Source of the DNA: Astropecten irregularis
Lineage: Eukaryota; Echinodermata; Asteroidea; Paxillosida; Astropectinidae
Length of the DNA: 64,000 nt
NCBI GenBank assembly: GCA_963971285.1
Contig: OZ020249.1
Span: 4,464,001 to 4,528,000 of the forward strand
Direction of reading: 5' to 3'
A model generated the notes under the pieces. The model saw only the letters and a list, made by a program, of their open reading frames with translations. It searched no databases and was not told the DNA's origin. A program made the translations under genes and the position numbers. Shown piece by piece: positions 42,821-57,489 of the stretch (positions are counted from its first letter, which is position 1; the number at the start of each line of letters is the position of its first letter).

Positions 42821-45000
42821 TTTCTGAAAAAAGTTACTTTTGGGAAAAAATTGAAAAAAGCTGCTGTGGGGGACCACATGGATTTTTCTGAAATTTGACT
42901 GACTACCAAAATGGCCTCAAATTACACCAAAATCCTTCCATGACAAGTTGATTGGCATTTTTCTTGCTGGGAATGGTTCCCGGTAGTCATAGCTAGCTAT
43001 GAGGAAGGAAGCGCGCATTTCTGAAAAAAGTCGGTTTGGGGACAAAATTGAAAAAACGTTCTGTGGGGGACCACATGGATTTTTCTGAAATTTGACTGAC
43101 TACCAAAATGGCCTCAAATTACACCAAAATCCTTCCATGAAAAGTTGATTGGCATTTTTCTTGCTGGGAATGGTTCCTGGTAGTCATAGCTACCTATGAG
43201 GAAGATAGCACGCATTTCTGAAAAAAGTAAAATTTGGGCAAAAATTGAAAAAAACTGCTGTGGGGGACCACATGGATTTTTCTGAAATTTGACTGACTAC
43301 CAAAATGGCCTCAAATTACACCCAAATCTTTCCATGACAAGTTGATTGGCATTTTTCTTGCTGGGAATGGTTCCTGGTAGTCATAGCTAGCTATGAGGAA
43401 GGTAGCGCGCATTTCTGAAAAAAGTCGGTTTGGGGCCAAAATTGAAAAAAGCTGCTGTGGGGGACCACATGGATTTTTCTGAAATTTGACTGACTACCAA
43501 AATGGCCTCAAATTACACCAAAATCCTTCCATGACAAGTTGATTGGCATTTTTCTTGCTGGGAATGGTTCCCGGTAGTCATAGCTAGCTATGAGGAAGGA
43601 AGCGCGCATTTCTGAAAAAAGTCGGTTTGGGGCCAAAATTGAAAAAACGTTCTGTGGGGGACCACATGGATTTTTCTGAAATTTGACTGACTACCAAAAT
43701 GGCCTCAAATTACACCAAAATCCTTCCATGACAAGATGATTGGCATTTTTCTTGCTGGGAATGGTTCCTGGTAGTCATAGCTAGCTATGAGGAAGGTAGC
43801 CCGCATTTCTGAAAAAAGTCGGTTTTGGGCCAAAATTGAAAAAAGCTGCTGTGGGGGACCACATGGTTTTTTCTGAAATTTGACTGACTACCAAAATGGC
43901 CTAAAATTGCACCAAAATCCTTCCATGACAAGTTGATAGGCATTTTTCTTGCTAGGAATGGTTCCTGGTAGTCATAGCTAGCTATGAGGAAGGTAGAGCG
44001 CATTTCTGAAAAAAGTCGGATTGGGGCCAAAATTGAAAAAAGCTGCTGTGGGGGACCACATGGATTTTTCTGAAATTTGACTGACTACCAAAATGGCCTC
44101 AAATTACACCAAAATCTTTCAATGACAAGTTGATTGGCATTTTTCTTGCTGGGAATGGTTCCTGGTAGTCATAGCTATCTATGAGGAAGGTAGCGCGCAT
44201 TTCTGAAAAAAGTCGGTTTGGGGCCAAAATTGAAAAAAGCTGCTGTGGGGGACCACATGGATTTTTCTGAAATTTGTCTGACTACCAAAATGGCCTCAAA
44301 TTACACCAAAATCCTTCAATGACAAGTTGATTGGCATTTTTCTTGCTGGGAATGGTTCCTGGTAGTCATAGCTACCTATGAGGAAGATAGCACGCATTTC
44401 TGAAAAAAGTTACTTTTGGGAAAAAATTGAAAAAAGCTGCTGTGGGGGACCACATGGATTTTTCTGAAATTTGACTGACTACCAAAATGGCCTCAAATTA
44501 CACCAAAATCCTTCCATGACAAGTTGATTGGCATTTTTCTTGCTGGGAATGGTTCCCGGTAGTCATAGCTAGCTATGAGGAAGGAAGCGCGCATTTCTGA
44601 AAAAAGTCGGTTTGGGGACAAAATTGAAAAAACGTTCTGTGGGGGACCACATGGATTTTTCTGAAATTTGACTGACTACCAAAATGGCCTCAAATTACAC
44701 CAAAATCCTTCCATGAAAAGTTGATTGGCATTTTTCTTGCTGGGAATGGTTCCTGGTAGTCATAGCTACCTATGAGGAAGATAGCACGCATTTCTGAAAA
44801 AAGTAAAATTTGGGCAAAAATTGAAAAAAACTGCTGTGGGGGACCACATGGATTTTTCTGAAATTTGACTGACTACCAAAATGGCCTCAAATTACACCAA
44901 AATCCTTCCATGACAAGTTGATTGGCATTTTTCTTGCTGGGAATGGTTCCTGGTAGTCATAGCTACCTATGAGGAAGATAGCACGCATTTCTGAAAAAAG
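42070..45000 (+). repeat. 2.9-kb block repeated from 26.5-29.45 kb
   Basis: The block matches 26.5-29.45 kb at a constant offset of 15564 bp (79 monomers plus one base). The rare GGTTTTTTCTG change (about 28302 and 43866), TTGGGAAAAAATTG, GGGGACAAAATTG, CATGAAAAGTTG, AAGTAAAATTTGGG and ACACCCAAATCTTTCC all recur in the same order. A few single-base differences, such as AGTCAGATTGG at about 26876, distinguish the two. Confidence 0.85.
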
Positions 45001-47199
45001 TTACTTTTGGGCAAAAATTTAAAAAAGCTGCTGTGGGGGACCACATGGATTTTTCTGAAATTTGACTGACTACCAAAATGGCCTCAAATTACATAAAAAT
45101 CCTTCCATGACAAGTTGATTGGCATTTTTCTTGCTGGGAATGGTTCCTGGTAGTCATAGCTAGCTATGAGGAAGGTAGCGCGCATTTCTGAAAAAAGTCG
45201 GTTTGGGGCCAAAATTGAAAAAAGCTGCTGTGGGGGACCACATGGATTTTTCTGAAATTTGACTGACTACCAAAATGGCCTCAAATTACACCAAAATCTT
45301 TCAATGACAAGTTGATTGGCATTTTTCTTGCTGGGAATGGTTCCTGGTAGTCATAGCTATCTATGAGGAAGGTAGCGCGCATTTCTGAAAAAAGTCGGTT
45401 TGGGGCCAAAATTGAAAAAAGCTGCTGTGGGGGACCACATGGATTTTTCTGAAATTTGTCTGACTACCAAAATGGCCTCAAATTACACCAAAATCCTTCA
45501 ATGACAAGTTGATTGGCATTTTTCTTGCTGGGAATGGTTCCTGGTAGTCATAGCTACCTATGAGGAAGATAGCACGCATTTCTGAAAAAAGTTACTTTTG
45601 GGCAAAAATTGAAAAAAGCTGCTGTGGGGGACCACATGGATTTTTCTGAAATTTGACTGACTACCAAAATGGCCTCAAATTACACCAAAATCCTTCCATG
45701 ACAAGTTGATTGGCATTTTTCTTGCTGGGAATGGTTCCCGGTAGTCATAGCTAGCTATGAGGAAGGAAGCGCGCATTTCTGAAAAAAGTCGGTTTGGGGC
45801 CAAAATTGAAAAAACGTTCTGTGGGGGACCACATGGATTTTTCTGAAATTTGACTGACTACCAAAATGGCCTCAAATTACACCAAAATCCTTCCATGACA
45901 AGATGATTGGCATTTTTCTTGCTGGGAATGGTTCCTGGTAGTCATAGCTAGCTATGAGGAAGGTAGCCCGCATTTCTGAAAAAAGTCGGTTTTGGGCCAA
46001 AATTGAAAAAAGCTGCTGTGGGGGACCACATGGATTTTTCTGAAATTTGACTGACTACCAAAATGGCCTCAAATTACACCAAAATCTTTCAATGACAAGT
46101 TGATTGGCATTTTTCTTGCTGGGAATGGTTCCTGGTAGTCATAGCTATCTATGAGGAAGGTAGCGCGCATTTCTGAAAAAAGTCGGTTTGGGGCCAAAAT
46201 TGAAAAAAGCTGCTGTGGGGGACCACATGGATTTTTCTGAAATTTGTCTGACTACCAAAATGGCCTCAAATTACACCAAAATCCTTCAATGACAAGTTGA
46301 TTGGCATTTTTCTTGCTGGGAATGGTTCCTGGTAGTCATAGCTACCTATGAGGAAGATAGCACGCATTTCTGAAAAAAGTTACTTTTGGGCAAAAATTGA
46401 AAAAAGCTGCTGTGGGGGACCACATGGATTTTTCTGAAATTTGACTGACTACCAAAATGGCCTCAAATTACACCAAAATCCTTCCATGACAAGTTGATTG
46501 GCATTTTTCTTGCTGGGAATGGTTCCCGGTAGTCATAGCTAGCTATGAGGAAGGAAGCGCGCATTTCTGAAAAAAGTCGGTTTGGGGCCAAAATTGAAAA
46601 AACGTTCTGTGGGGGACCACATGGATTTTTCTGAAATTTGACTGACTACCAAAATGGCCTCAAATTACACCAAAATCCTTCCATGACAAGATGATTGGCA
46701 TTTTTCTTGCTGGGAATGGTTCCTGGTAGTCATAGCTAGCTATGAGGAAGGTAGCCCGCATTTCTGAAAAAAGTCGGTTTTGGGCCAAAATTGAAAAAAG
46801 CTGCTGTGGGGGACCACATGGATTTTTCTGAAATTTGACTGACTACCAAAATGGCCTAAAATTGCACCAAAATCCTTCCATGACAAGTTGATAGGCATTT
46901 TTCTTGCTAGGAATGGTTCCTGGTAGTCATAGCTAGCTATGAGGAAGGTAGAGCGCATTTCTGAAAAAAGTCGGATTGGGGCCAAAATTGAAAAAAGCTG
47001 CTGTGGGGGACCACATGGATTTTTCTGAAATTTGACTGACTACCAAAATGGCCTCAAATTACACCAAAATCTTTCAATGACAAGTTGATTGGCATTTTTC
47101 TTGCTGGGAATGGTTCCTGGTAGTCATAGCTATCTATGAGGAAGGTAGCGCGCATTTCTGAAAAAAGTCGGTTTGGGGCCAAAATTGAAAAAAGCTGCT

Positions 47200-50100
47200 G
47201 TGGGGGACCACATGGATTTTTCTGAAATTTGACTGACTTCCAAAATGGCCTCAAATTACACCAAAATCCTTCCATGACAAGTTGATTGGCATTTTTCTTG
47301 CTGGGAATGGTTCCTGGTAGTCATAGCTACCTATGAGGAAGATAGCACGCATTTCTGAAAAAAGTTACTTTTGGGCAAAAATTGAAAAAAGCTGCTGTGG
47401 GGGACCACATGGATTTTTCTGAAATTTGACTGACTACCAAAATGGCCTCAAATTACACCAAAATCCTTCCATGACAAGATGATTGGCATTTTTCTTGCTG
47501 GGAATGGTTCCTGGTAGTAATAGCTATCTATGAGGAAGGTAGCGCGCATTTCTGAAAAAAGTCGGTTTGGGGCCAAAATTGAAAAAAGCTGCTGTGGGGG
47601 ACCACATGGATTTTTCTGAAATTTGACTGACTACCAAAATGGCCTCAAATTACACCAAAATCCTTCCATGAAAAGTTGATTGGCATTTTTCTTGCTGGGA
47701 ATGGTTCCTGGTAGTCATAGCTACCTATGAGGAAGATAGCACGCATTTCTGAAAAAAGTAAAATTTGGGCAAAAATTGAAAAAAACTGCTGTGGGGGACC
47801 ACATGGATTTTTCTGAAATTTGACTGACTACCAAAATGGCCTCAAATTACACCCAAATCTTTCCATGACAAGTTGATTGGCATTTTTCTTGCTGGGAATG
47901 GTTCCTGGTAGTCATAGCTAGCTATGAGGAAGGTAGCGGGCATTTCTGAAAAAAGTCGGTTTGGGGCCAAAATTGAAAAAACGTTCTGTGGGGGACCACA
48001 TGGATTTTTCTGAAATTTGACTGACTACCAAAATGGCCTCAAATTACACCAAAATCCTTCCATGACAAGATGATTGGCATTTTTCTTGCTGGGAATGGTT
48101 CCTGGTAGTCATAGCTAGCTATGAGGAAGGTAGCGCGCATTTCTGAAAAAAGTCGGTTTTGGGCCAAAATTGAAAAAAGCTGCTGTGGGGGACCACATGG
48201 ATTTTTCTAAAATTTGACTGACTACCAAAATGGCCTCAAATTACACCAAAATCCTTCCATGACAAGTTGATTGGCATTTTTCTTGCTGGGAATGGTTCCT
48301 GGTAGTCATAGCTACCTATGAGGAAGATAGCACGCATTTCTGAAAAAAGTTACTTTTGGGCAAAAATTGAAAAAAGCTGCTGTGGGGGACCACATGGATT
48401 TTTCTGAAATTTGACTGACTACCAAAATGGCCTCAAATTACACCAAAATCCTTCCATGACAAGTTGATTGGCATTTTTCTTGCTGGGAATGGTTCCCGGT
48501 AGTCATAGCTAGCTATGAGGAAGGAAGCGCGCATTTCTGAAAAAAGTCGGTTTGGGGCCAAAATTGAAAAAACGTTCTGTGGGGGACCACATGGATTTTT
48601 CTGAAATTTGACTGACTACCAAAATGGCCTCAAATTACAACAAAATCCTTCCATGACAAGATGATTGGCATTTTTGTTGCTGGGAATGGTTCCTGGTAGT
48701 CATAGCTAGCTATGAGGAAGGTAGCGCGCATTTCTGAAAAAAGTCGGTTTTGGGCCAAAATTGAAAAAAGCTGCTGTGGGGGACCACATGGATTTTTCTG
48801 AAATTTGACTGACTACCAAAATGGCCTAAAATTACACCAAAATCCTTCCATGACAAGTTGATTGGAATTTTTCTTGCTGGGAATGGTTCCTGGAAGTCAT
48901 AGCTACCTATGAGGAAGATAGCACGCATTTCTGAAAAAAGTTACTTTTGGGCAAAATTTGAAAAAAGCTGCTGTGGGGGACCACATGGATTTTTCTGAAA
49001 TTTGACTGACTACCAAAATGGCCTCAAATTACACCAAAATCCTTCCATGACAAGATGATTGGCATTTTTCTTGCTGGGAATGGTTCCTGGTAGTCATAGC
49101 TAGCTATGAGGAAGGTAGCGCGCATTTCTGAAAAAAGTCGGTTTGGGGCCAAAATTGAAAAAAGCTGCTGTGGGGGACCACATGGATTTTTCTGAAATTT
49201 GACTGACTTCCAAAATGGCCTCAAATTACACCAAAATCCTTCCATGACAAGTTGATTGGCATTTTTCTTGCTGGGAATGGTTCCTGGTAGTCATAGCTAC
49301 CTATGAGGAAGATAGCACGCATTTCTGAAAAAAGTTACTTTTGGGCAAAAATTGAAAAAAGCTGCTGTGGGGGACCACATGGATTTTTCTGAAATTTGAC
49401 TGACTACCAAAATGGCCTCAAATTACACCAAAATCCTTCCATGACAAGATGATTGGCATTTTTCTTGCTGGGAATGGTTCCTGGTAGTCATAGCTAGCTA
49501 TGAGGAAGGTAGCGCGCATTTCTGAAAAAAGTCGGTTTGGGGCCAAAATTGAAAAAAGCTGCTGTGGGGGACCACATGGATTTTTCTGAAATTTGACTGA
49601 CTTCCAAAATGGCCTCAAATTACACCAAAATCCTTCCATGACAAGTTGATTGGCATTTTTCTTGCTGGGAATGGTTCCTGGTAGTCATAGCTACCTATGA
49701 GGAAGATAGCACGCATTTCTGAAAAAAGTTACTTTTGGGCAAAAATTGAAAAAAGCTGCTGTGGGGGACCACATGGATTTTTCTGAAATTTGACTGACTA
49801 CCAAAATGGCCTCAAATTACACCAAAATCCTTCCATGACAAGATGATTGGCATTTTTCTTGCTGGGAATGGTTCCTGGTAGTCATAGCTAGCTATGAGGA
49901 AGGTAGCGCGCATTTCTGAAAAAAGTCGGTTTTGGGCCAAAATTGAAAAAAGCTGCTGTGGGGGACCACATGGATTTTTCTGAAATTTGACTGACTACCA
50001 AAATGGCCTCAAATTACACCAAAATCCTTCCATGACAAGTTGATTGGCATTTTTCTTGCTGGGAATGGTTCCTGGTAGTCATAGCTACCTATGAGGAAGA

Positions 50101-53100
50101 TAGCACGCATTTCTGAAAAAAGTTACTTTTGGGCAAAAATTGAAAAAAGCTGCTGTGGGGGACCACATGGATTTTTCTGAAATTTGACTGACTACCAAAA
50201 TGGCCTCAAATTACACCAAAATCCTTCCATGACAAGATGATTGGCATTTTTCTTGCTGGGAATGGTTCCTGGTAGTCATAGCTAGCTATGAGGAAGGTAG
50301 CGCGCATTTCTGAAAAAAGTCGGTTTTGGGCCAAAATTGAAAAAAGCTGCTGTGGGGGACCACATGGATTTTTCTGAAATTTGACTGACTACCAAAATGG
50401 CCTCAAATTACACCAAAATCCTTCCATGACAAGTTGATTGGCATTTTCCTTGCTGGGAATGGTTCCTAGTAGTCATAGCTACCTATGAGGAAGATAGCAC
50501 GCATTTCTGAAAAAAGTTACTTTTGGGCAAAAATTGAAAAAAGCTGCTGTGGGGGACCACATGGATTTTTCTGAAATTTGACTGACTACCAAAATGGCCT
50601 CAAATTACACCAAAATCCTTCCATGACAAGATGATTGGCATTTTTCTTGCTGGGAATGGTTCCTGGTAGTCATAGCTAGCTATGAGGAAGGTAGCGCGCA
50701 TTTCTGAAAAAAGTCGGTTTTGGGCCAAAATTGAAAAAAGCTGCTGTGGGGGACCACATGGATTTTTCTGAAATTTGACTGACTACCAAAATGGCCTCAA
50801 ATTACACCAAAATCCTTCCATGACAAGTTGATTGGCATTTTTCTTGCTGGGAATGGTTCCTGGTAGTCATAGCTACCTATGAGGAAGATAGCACGCATTT
50901 CTGAAAAAAGTTACTTTTGGGCAAAAATTGAAAAAAGCTGCTGTGGGGGACCACATGGATTTTTCTGAAATTTGACTGACTACCAAAATGGCCTCAAATT
51001 ACACCAAAATCCTTCCATGACAAGATGATTGGCATTTTTCTTGCTGGGAATGGTTCCTGGTAGTCATAGCTAGCTATGAGGAAGGTAGCGCGCATTTCTG
51101 AAAAAAGTCGGTTTTGGGCCAAAATTGAAAAAAGCTGCTGTGGGGGACCACATGGATTTTTCTGAAATTTGACTGACTACCAAAATGGCCTCAAATTACA
51201 CCAAAATCCTTCCATGACAAGTTGATTGGCATTTTCCTTGCTGGGAATGGTTCCTGGTAGTCATAGCTACCTATGAGGAAGATAGCACGCATTTCTGAAA
51301 AAAGTTACTTTTGGGCAAAAATTGAAAAAAGCTGCTGTGGGGGACCACATGGATTTTTCTGAAATTTGACTGACTACCAAAATGGCCTCAAATTACACCA
51401 AAATCTTTCCATGACAAGTTGAATGGCATTTTCCTTGCTGGGAATGGTTCCTGGTAGTCATAGCTACCTATGAGGAAGATAGCACGCATTTCTGAAAAAA
51501 GTTACTTTTGGGCAAAAATTGAAAAAAGCTGCTGTGGGGGACCACATGGATTTTTCTGAAATTTGACTGACTACCAAAATGGCCTCAAATTACACCAAAA
51601 TCCTTCCATGACAAGTTGATTGGCATTTTTCTTGCTGGGAATGGTTCCCGGTAGTCATAGCTAGCTATGAGGAAGGAAGCGCGCATTTCTGAAAAAAGTC
51701 GGTTTGGGGCCAAAATTGAAAAAACGTTCTGTGGGGGACCACATGGATTTTTCTGAAATTTGACTGACTACCAAAATGGCCTCAAATTACAACAAAATCC
51801 TTCCATGACAAGATGATTGGCATTTTTGTTGCTGGGAATGGTTCCTGGTAGTCATAGCTACCTATGAGGAAGATAGCACGCATTTCTGAAAAAAGTTACT
51901 TTTGGGCAAAAATTGAAAAAAGCTGCTGTGGGGGACCACATGGATTTTTCTGAAATTTGACTGACTACCAAAATGGCCTCAAATTACACCAAAATCCTTC
52001 CATGACAAGATGATTGGCATTTTTCTTGCTGGGAATGGTTCCTGGTAGTCATAGCTAGCTATGAGGAAGGTAGCGCGCATTTCTGAAAAAAGTCGGTTTG
52101 GGGCCAAAATTGAAAAAAGCTGCTGTGGGGGACCACATGGATTTTTCTGAAATTTGACTGACTACCAAAATGGCCTCAAATTACACCAAAATCCTTCCAT
52201 GACAAGTTGATTGGCATTTTTCTTGCTGGGAATGGTTCCTGGTAGTCATAGCTACCTATGAGGAAGATAGCACGCATTTCTGAAAAAAGTTACTTTTGGG
52301 CAAAAATTGAAAAAAGCTGCTGTGGGGGACCACATGGATTTTTCTGAAATTTGACTGACTACCAAAATGGCCTCAAATTACACCAAAATCCTTCCATGAC
52401 AAGATGATTGGCATTTTTCTTGCTGGGAATGGTTCCTGGTAGTCATAGCTAGCTATGAGGAAGGTAGCGCGCATTTCTGAAAAAAGTCGGTTTTGGGCCA
52501 AAATTTAAAAAAGCTGCTGTGGGGGACCACATGGATTTTTCTGAAATTTGACTGACTACCAAAATGGCCTCAAATTACACCAAAATCCTTCCATGACAAG
52601 TTGATTGGCATTTTTCTTGCTGGGAATGGTTCCTGGTAGTCATAGCTACCTATGAGGAAGATAGCACGCATTTCTGAAAAAAGTTACTTTTGGGCAAAAA
52701 TTGAAAAAAGCTGCTGTGGGGGACCACATGGATTTTTCTGAAATTTGACTGACTACCAAAATGGCCTCAAATTACACCAAAATCCTTCCATGACAAGATG
52801 ATTGGCATTTTTCTTGCTGGGAATGGTTCCTGGTAGTCATAGCTAGCTATGAGGAAGGTAGCGCGCATTTCTGAAAAAAGTCGGTTTTGGGCCAAAATTG
52901 AAAAAAGCTGCTGTGGGGGACCACATGGATTTTTCTGAAATTTGACTGACTACCAAAATGGCCTCAAATTACACCAAAATCCTTCCATGACAAGTTGATT
53001 GGCATTTTCCTTGCTGGGAATGGTTCCTAGTAGTCATAGCTACCTATGAGGAAGATAGCACGCATTTCTGAAAAAAGTTACTTTTGGGCAAAAATTGAAA

Positions 53101-56100
53101 AAAGCTGCTGTGGGGGACCACATGGATTTTTCTGAAATTTGACTGACTACCAAAATGGCCTCAAATTACACCAAAATCCTTCCATGACAAGATGATTGGC
53201 ATTTTTCTTGCTGGGAATGGTTCCTGGTAGTCATAGCTAGCTATGAGGAAGGTAGCGCGCATTTCTGAAAAAAGTCGGTTTTGGGCCAAAATTGAAAAAA
53301 GCTGCTGTGGGGGACCACATGGATTTTTCTGAAATTTGACTGACTACCAAAATGGCCTCAAATTACACCAAAATCCTTCCATGACAAGTTGATTGGCATT
53401 TTTCTTGCTGGGAATGGTTCCTGGTAGTCATAGCTACCTATGAGGAAGATAGCACGCATTTCTGAAAAAAGTTACTTTTGGGCAAAAATTGAAAAAAGCT
53501 GCTGTGGGGGACCACATGGATTTTTCTGAAATTTGACTGACTACCAAAATGGCCTCAAATTACACCAAAATCCTTCCATGACAAGATGATTGGCATTTTT
53601 CTTGCTGGGAATGGTTCCTGGTAGTCATAGCTAGCTATGAGGAAGGTAGCGCGCATTTCTGAAAAAAGTCGGTTTTGGGCCAAAATTGAAAAAAGCTGCT
53701 GTGGGGGACCACATGGATTTTTCTGAAATTTGACTGACTACCAAAATGGCCTCAAATTACACCAAAATCCTTTCATGACAAGTTGATTGGCATTTTCCTT
53801 GCTGGGAATGGTTCCTGGTAGTCATAGCTACCTATGAGGAAGATAGCACGCATTTCTGAAAAAAGTTACTTTTGGGCAAAAATTGAAAAAAGCTGCTGTG
53901 GGGGACCACATGGATTTTTCTGAAATTTGACTGACTACCAAAATGGCCTCAAATTACACCAAAATCTTTCCATGACAAGTTGAATGGCATTTTCCTTGCT
54001 GGGAATGGTTCCTGGTAGTCATAGCTACCTATGAGGAAGATAGCACGCATTTCTGAAAAAAGTTACTTTTGGGCAAAAATTGAAAAAAGCTGCTGTGGGG
54101 GACCACATGGATTTTTCTGAAATTTGACTGACTACCAAAATGGCCTCAAATTACACCAAAATCCTTCCATGACAAGTTGATTGGCATTTTTCTTGCTGGG
54201 AATGGTTCCCGGTAGTCATAGCTAGCTATGAGGAAGGAAGCGCGCATTTCTGAAAAAAGTCGGTTTGGGGCCAAAATTGAAAAAACGTTCTGTGGGGGAC
54301 CACATGGATTTTTCTGAAATTTGACTGACTACCAAAATGGCCTCAAATTACAACAAAATCCTTCCATGACAAGATGATTGGCATTTTTGTTGCTGGGAAT
54401 GGTTCCTGGTAGTCATAGCTACCTATGAGGAAGATAGCACGCATTTCTGAAAAAAGTTACTTTTGGGCAAAAATTGAAAAAAGCTGCTGTGGGGGACCAC
54501 ATGGATTTTTCTGAAATTTGACTGACTACCAAAATGGCCTCAAATTACACCAAAATCCTTCCATGACAAGATGATTGGCATTTTTCTTGCTGGGAATGGT
54601 TCCTGGTAGTCATAGCTAGCTATGAGGAAGGTAGCGCGCATTTCTGAAAAAAGTCGGTTTGGGGCCAAAATTGAAAAAAGCTGCTGTGGGGGACCACATG
54701 GATTTTTCTGAAATTTGACTGACTTCCAAAATGGCCTCAAATTACACCAAAATCCTTCCATGACAAGTTGATTGGCATTTTTCTTGCTGGGAATGGTTCA
54801 TGGTAGTCATAGCTACCTATGAGGAAGATAGCACGCATTTCTGAAAAAAGTTACTTTTGGGCAAAAATTGAAAAAAGCTGCTGTGGGGGACCACATGGAT
54901 TTTTCTGAAATTTGACTGACTACCAAAATGGCCTCAAATTACACCAAAATCCTTCCATGACAAGATGATTGGCATTTTTCTTGCTGGGAATGGTTCCTGG
55001 TAGTCATAGCTAGCTATGAGGAAGGTAGCGCGCATTTCTGAAAAAAGTCGGTTTGGGGCCAAAATTGAAAAAAGCTGCTGTGGGGGACCACATGGATTTT
55101 TCTGAAATTTGACTGACTTCCAAAATGGCCTCAAATTACACCAAAATCCTTCCATGACAAGTTGATTGGCATTTTTCTTGCTGGGAATGGTTCCTGGTAG
55201 TCATAGCTACCTATGAGGAAGATAGCACGCATTTCTGAAAAAAGTTACTTTTGGGCAAAAATTGAAAAAAGCTGCTGTGGGGGACCACATGGATTTTTCT
55301 GAAATTTGACTGACTACCAAAATGGCCTCAAATTACACCAAAATCCTTCCATGACAAGATGATTGGCATTTTTCTTGCTGGGAATGGTTCCTGGTAGTCA
55401 TAGCTAGCTATGAGGAAGGTAGCGCGCATTTCTGAAAAAAGTCGGTTTTGGGCCAAAATTGAAAAAAGCTGCTGTGGGGGACCACATGGATTTTTCTGAA
55501 ATTTGACTGACTACCAAAATGGCCTCAAATTACACCAAAATCCTTCCATGACAAGTTGATTGGCATTTTTCTTGCTGGGAATGGTTCCTGGTAGTCATAG
55601 CTACCTATGAGGAAGATAGCACGCATTTCTGAAAAAAGTTACTTTTGGGCAAAAATTGAAAAAAGCTGCTGTGGGGGACCACATGGATTTTTCTGAAATT
55701 TGACTGACTACCAAAATGGCCTCAAATTACACCAAAATCCTTCCATGACAAGATGATTGGCATTTTTCTTGCTGGGAATGGTTCCTGGTAGTCATAGCTA
55801 GCTATGAGGAAGGTAGCGCGCATTTCTGAAAAAAGTCGGTTTTGGGCCAAAATTGAAAAAAGCTGCTGTGGGGGACCACATGGATTTTTCTGAAATTTGA
55901 CTGACTACCAAAATGGCCTCAAATTACACCAAAATCCTTCCATGACAAGTTGATTGGCATTTTCCTTGCTGGGAATGGTTCCTGGTAGTCATAGCTACCT
56001 ATGAGGAAGATAGCACGCATTTCTGAAAAAAGTTACTTTTGGGCAAAAATTGAAAAAAGCTGCTGTGGGGGACCACATGGATTTTTCTGAAATTTGACTG

Positions 56101-57300
56101 ACTACCAAAATGGCCTCAAATTACACCAAAATCCTTCCATGACAAGATGATTGGCATTTTTCTTGCTGGGAATGGTTCCTGGTAGTCATAGCTAGCTATG
56201 AGGAAGGTAGCGCGCATTTCTGAAAAAAGTCGGTTTTGGGCCAAAATTGAAAAAAGCTGCTGTGGGGGACCACATGGATTTTTCTGAAATTTGACTGACT
56301 ACCAAAATGGCCTCAAATTACACCAAAATCCTTCCATGACAAGTTGATTGGCATTTTTCTTGCTGGGAATGGTTCCTGGTAGTCATAGCTACCTATGAGG
56401 AAGATAGCACGCATTTCTGAAAAAAGTTACTTTTGGGCAAAAATTGAAAAAAGCTGCTGTGGGGGACCACATGGATTTTTCTGAAATTTGACTGACTACC
56501 AAAATGGCCTCAAATTACACCAAAATCCTTCCATGACAAGATGATTGGCATTTTTCTTGCTGGGAATGGTTCCTGGTAGTCATAGCTAGCTATGAGGAAG
56601 GTAGCGCGCATTTCTGAAAAAAGTCGGTTTTGGGCCAAAATTGAAAAAAGCTGCTGTGGGGGACCACATGGATTTTTCTGAAATTTGACTGACTACCAAA
56701 ATGGCCTCAAATTACACCAAAATCCTTCCATGACAAGTTGATTGGCATTTTTCTTGCTGGGAATGGTTCCCGGTAGTCATAGCTAGCTATGAGGAAGGAA
56801 GCGCGCATTTCTGAAAAAAGTCGGTTTGGGGCCAAAATTGAAAAAACGTTCTGTGGGGGACCACATGGATTTTTCTGAAATTTGACTGACTACCAAAATG
56901 GCCTCAAATTACACCAAAATCCTTCCATGACAAGATGATTGGCATTTTTCTTGCTGGGAATGGTTCCTGGTAGTCATAGCTAGCTATGAGGAAGGTAGCG
57001 CGCATTTCTGAAAAAAGTCGGTTTTGGGCCAAAATTGAAAAAAGCTGCTGTGGGGGACCACATGGATTTTTCTGAAATTTGACTGACTACCAAAATGGCC
57101 TCAAATTACACCAAAATCCTTCCATGACAAGTTGATTGGCATTTTTCTGGCTGGGAATGGTTCCTGGTAGTCATAGCTACCTATGAGGAAGATAGCACGC
57201 ATTTCTGAAAAAAGTTACTTTTGGGCAAAAATTGAAAAAAGCTGCTGTGGGGGACCACATGGATTTTTCTGAAATTTGACTGCCTACCAAAATGGCCTCA
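47200..57300 (+). repeat. B/C dimer array (394 bp) nested in a 13-mer (2561 bp)
   Basis: Class B and class C monomers alternate over most of this stretch, giving a 394-bp period. A longer period of 2561 bp (13 monomers) is set by rare variants: GGTTCCTAGTAGTC at 50461 and 53022, TTGAATGGCATTTTCC at 51421 and 53982, and ACAACAAAATCC at 51789 and 54350. The last variant also occurs at 48637, 16 monomers earlier. Because 13 is odd, each unit must contain a break in the B/C alternation; class A and class B doublets are seen near 51.4-51.8 and 54.0-54.4 kb. Confidence 0.88.
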
Positions 57301-57489
57301 AATTACACCAAAATCCTTCCATGACAAGTTGATTGGCATTTTTCTTGCTGGGAATGGTTCCCGGTAGTCATAGCTAGCTATGAGGAAGGAAGCGCGCATT
57401 TCTGAAAAAAGTCGGTTTGGGGCCAAAATTGAAAAAACGTTCTGTGGGGGACCACATGGATTTTTCTGAAATTTGACTGACTACCAAAA

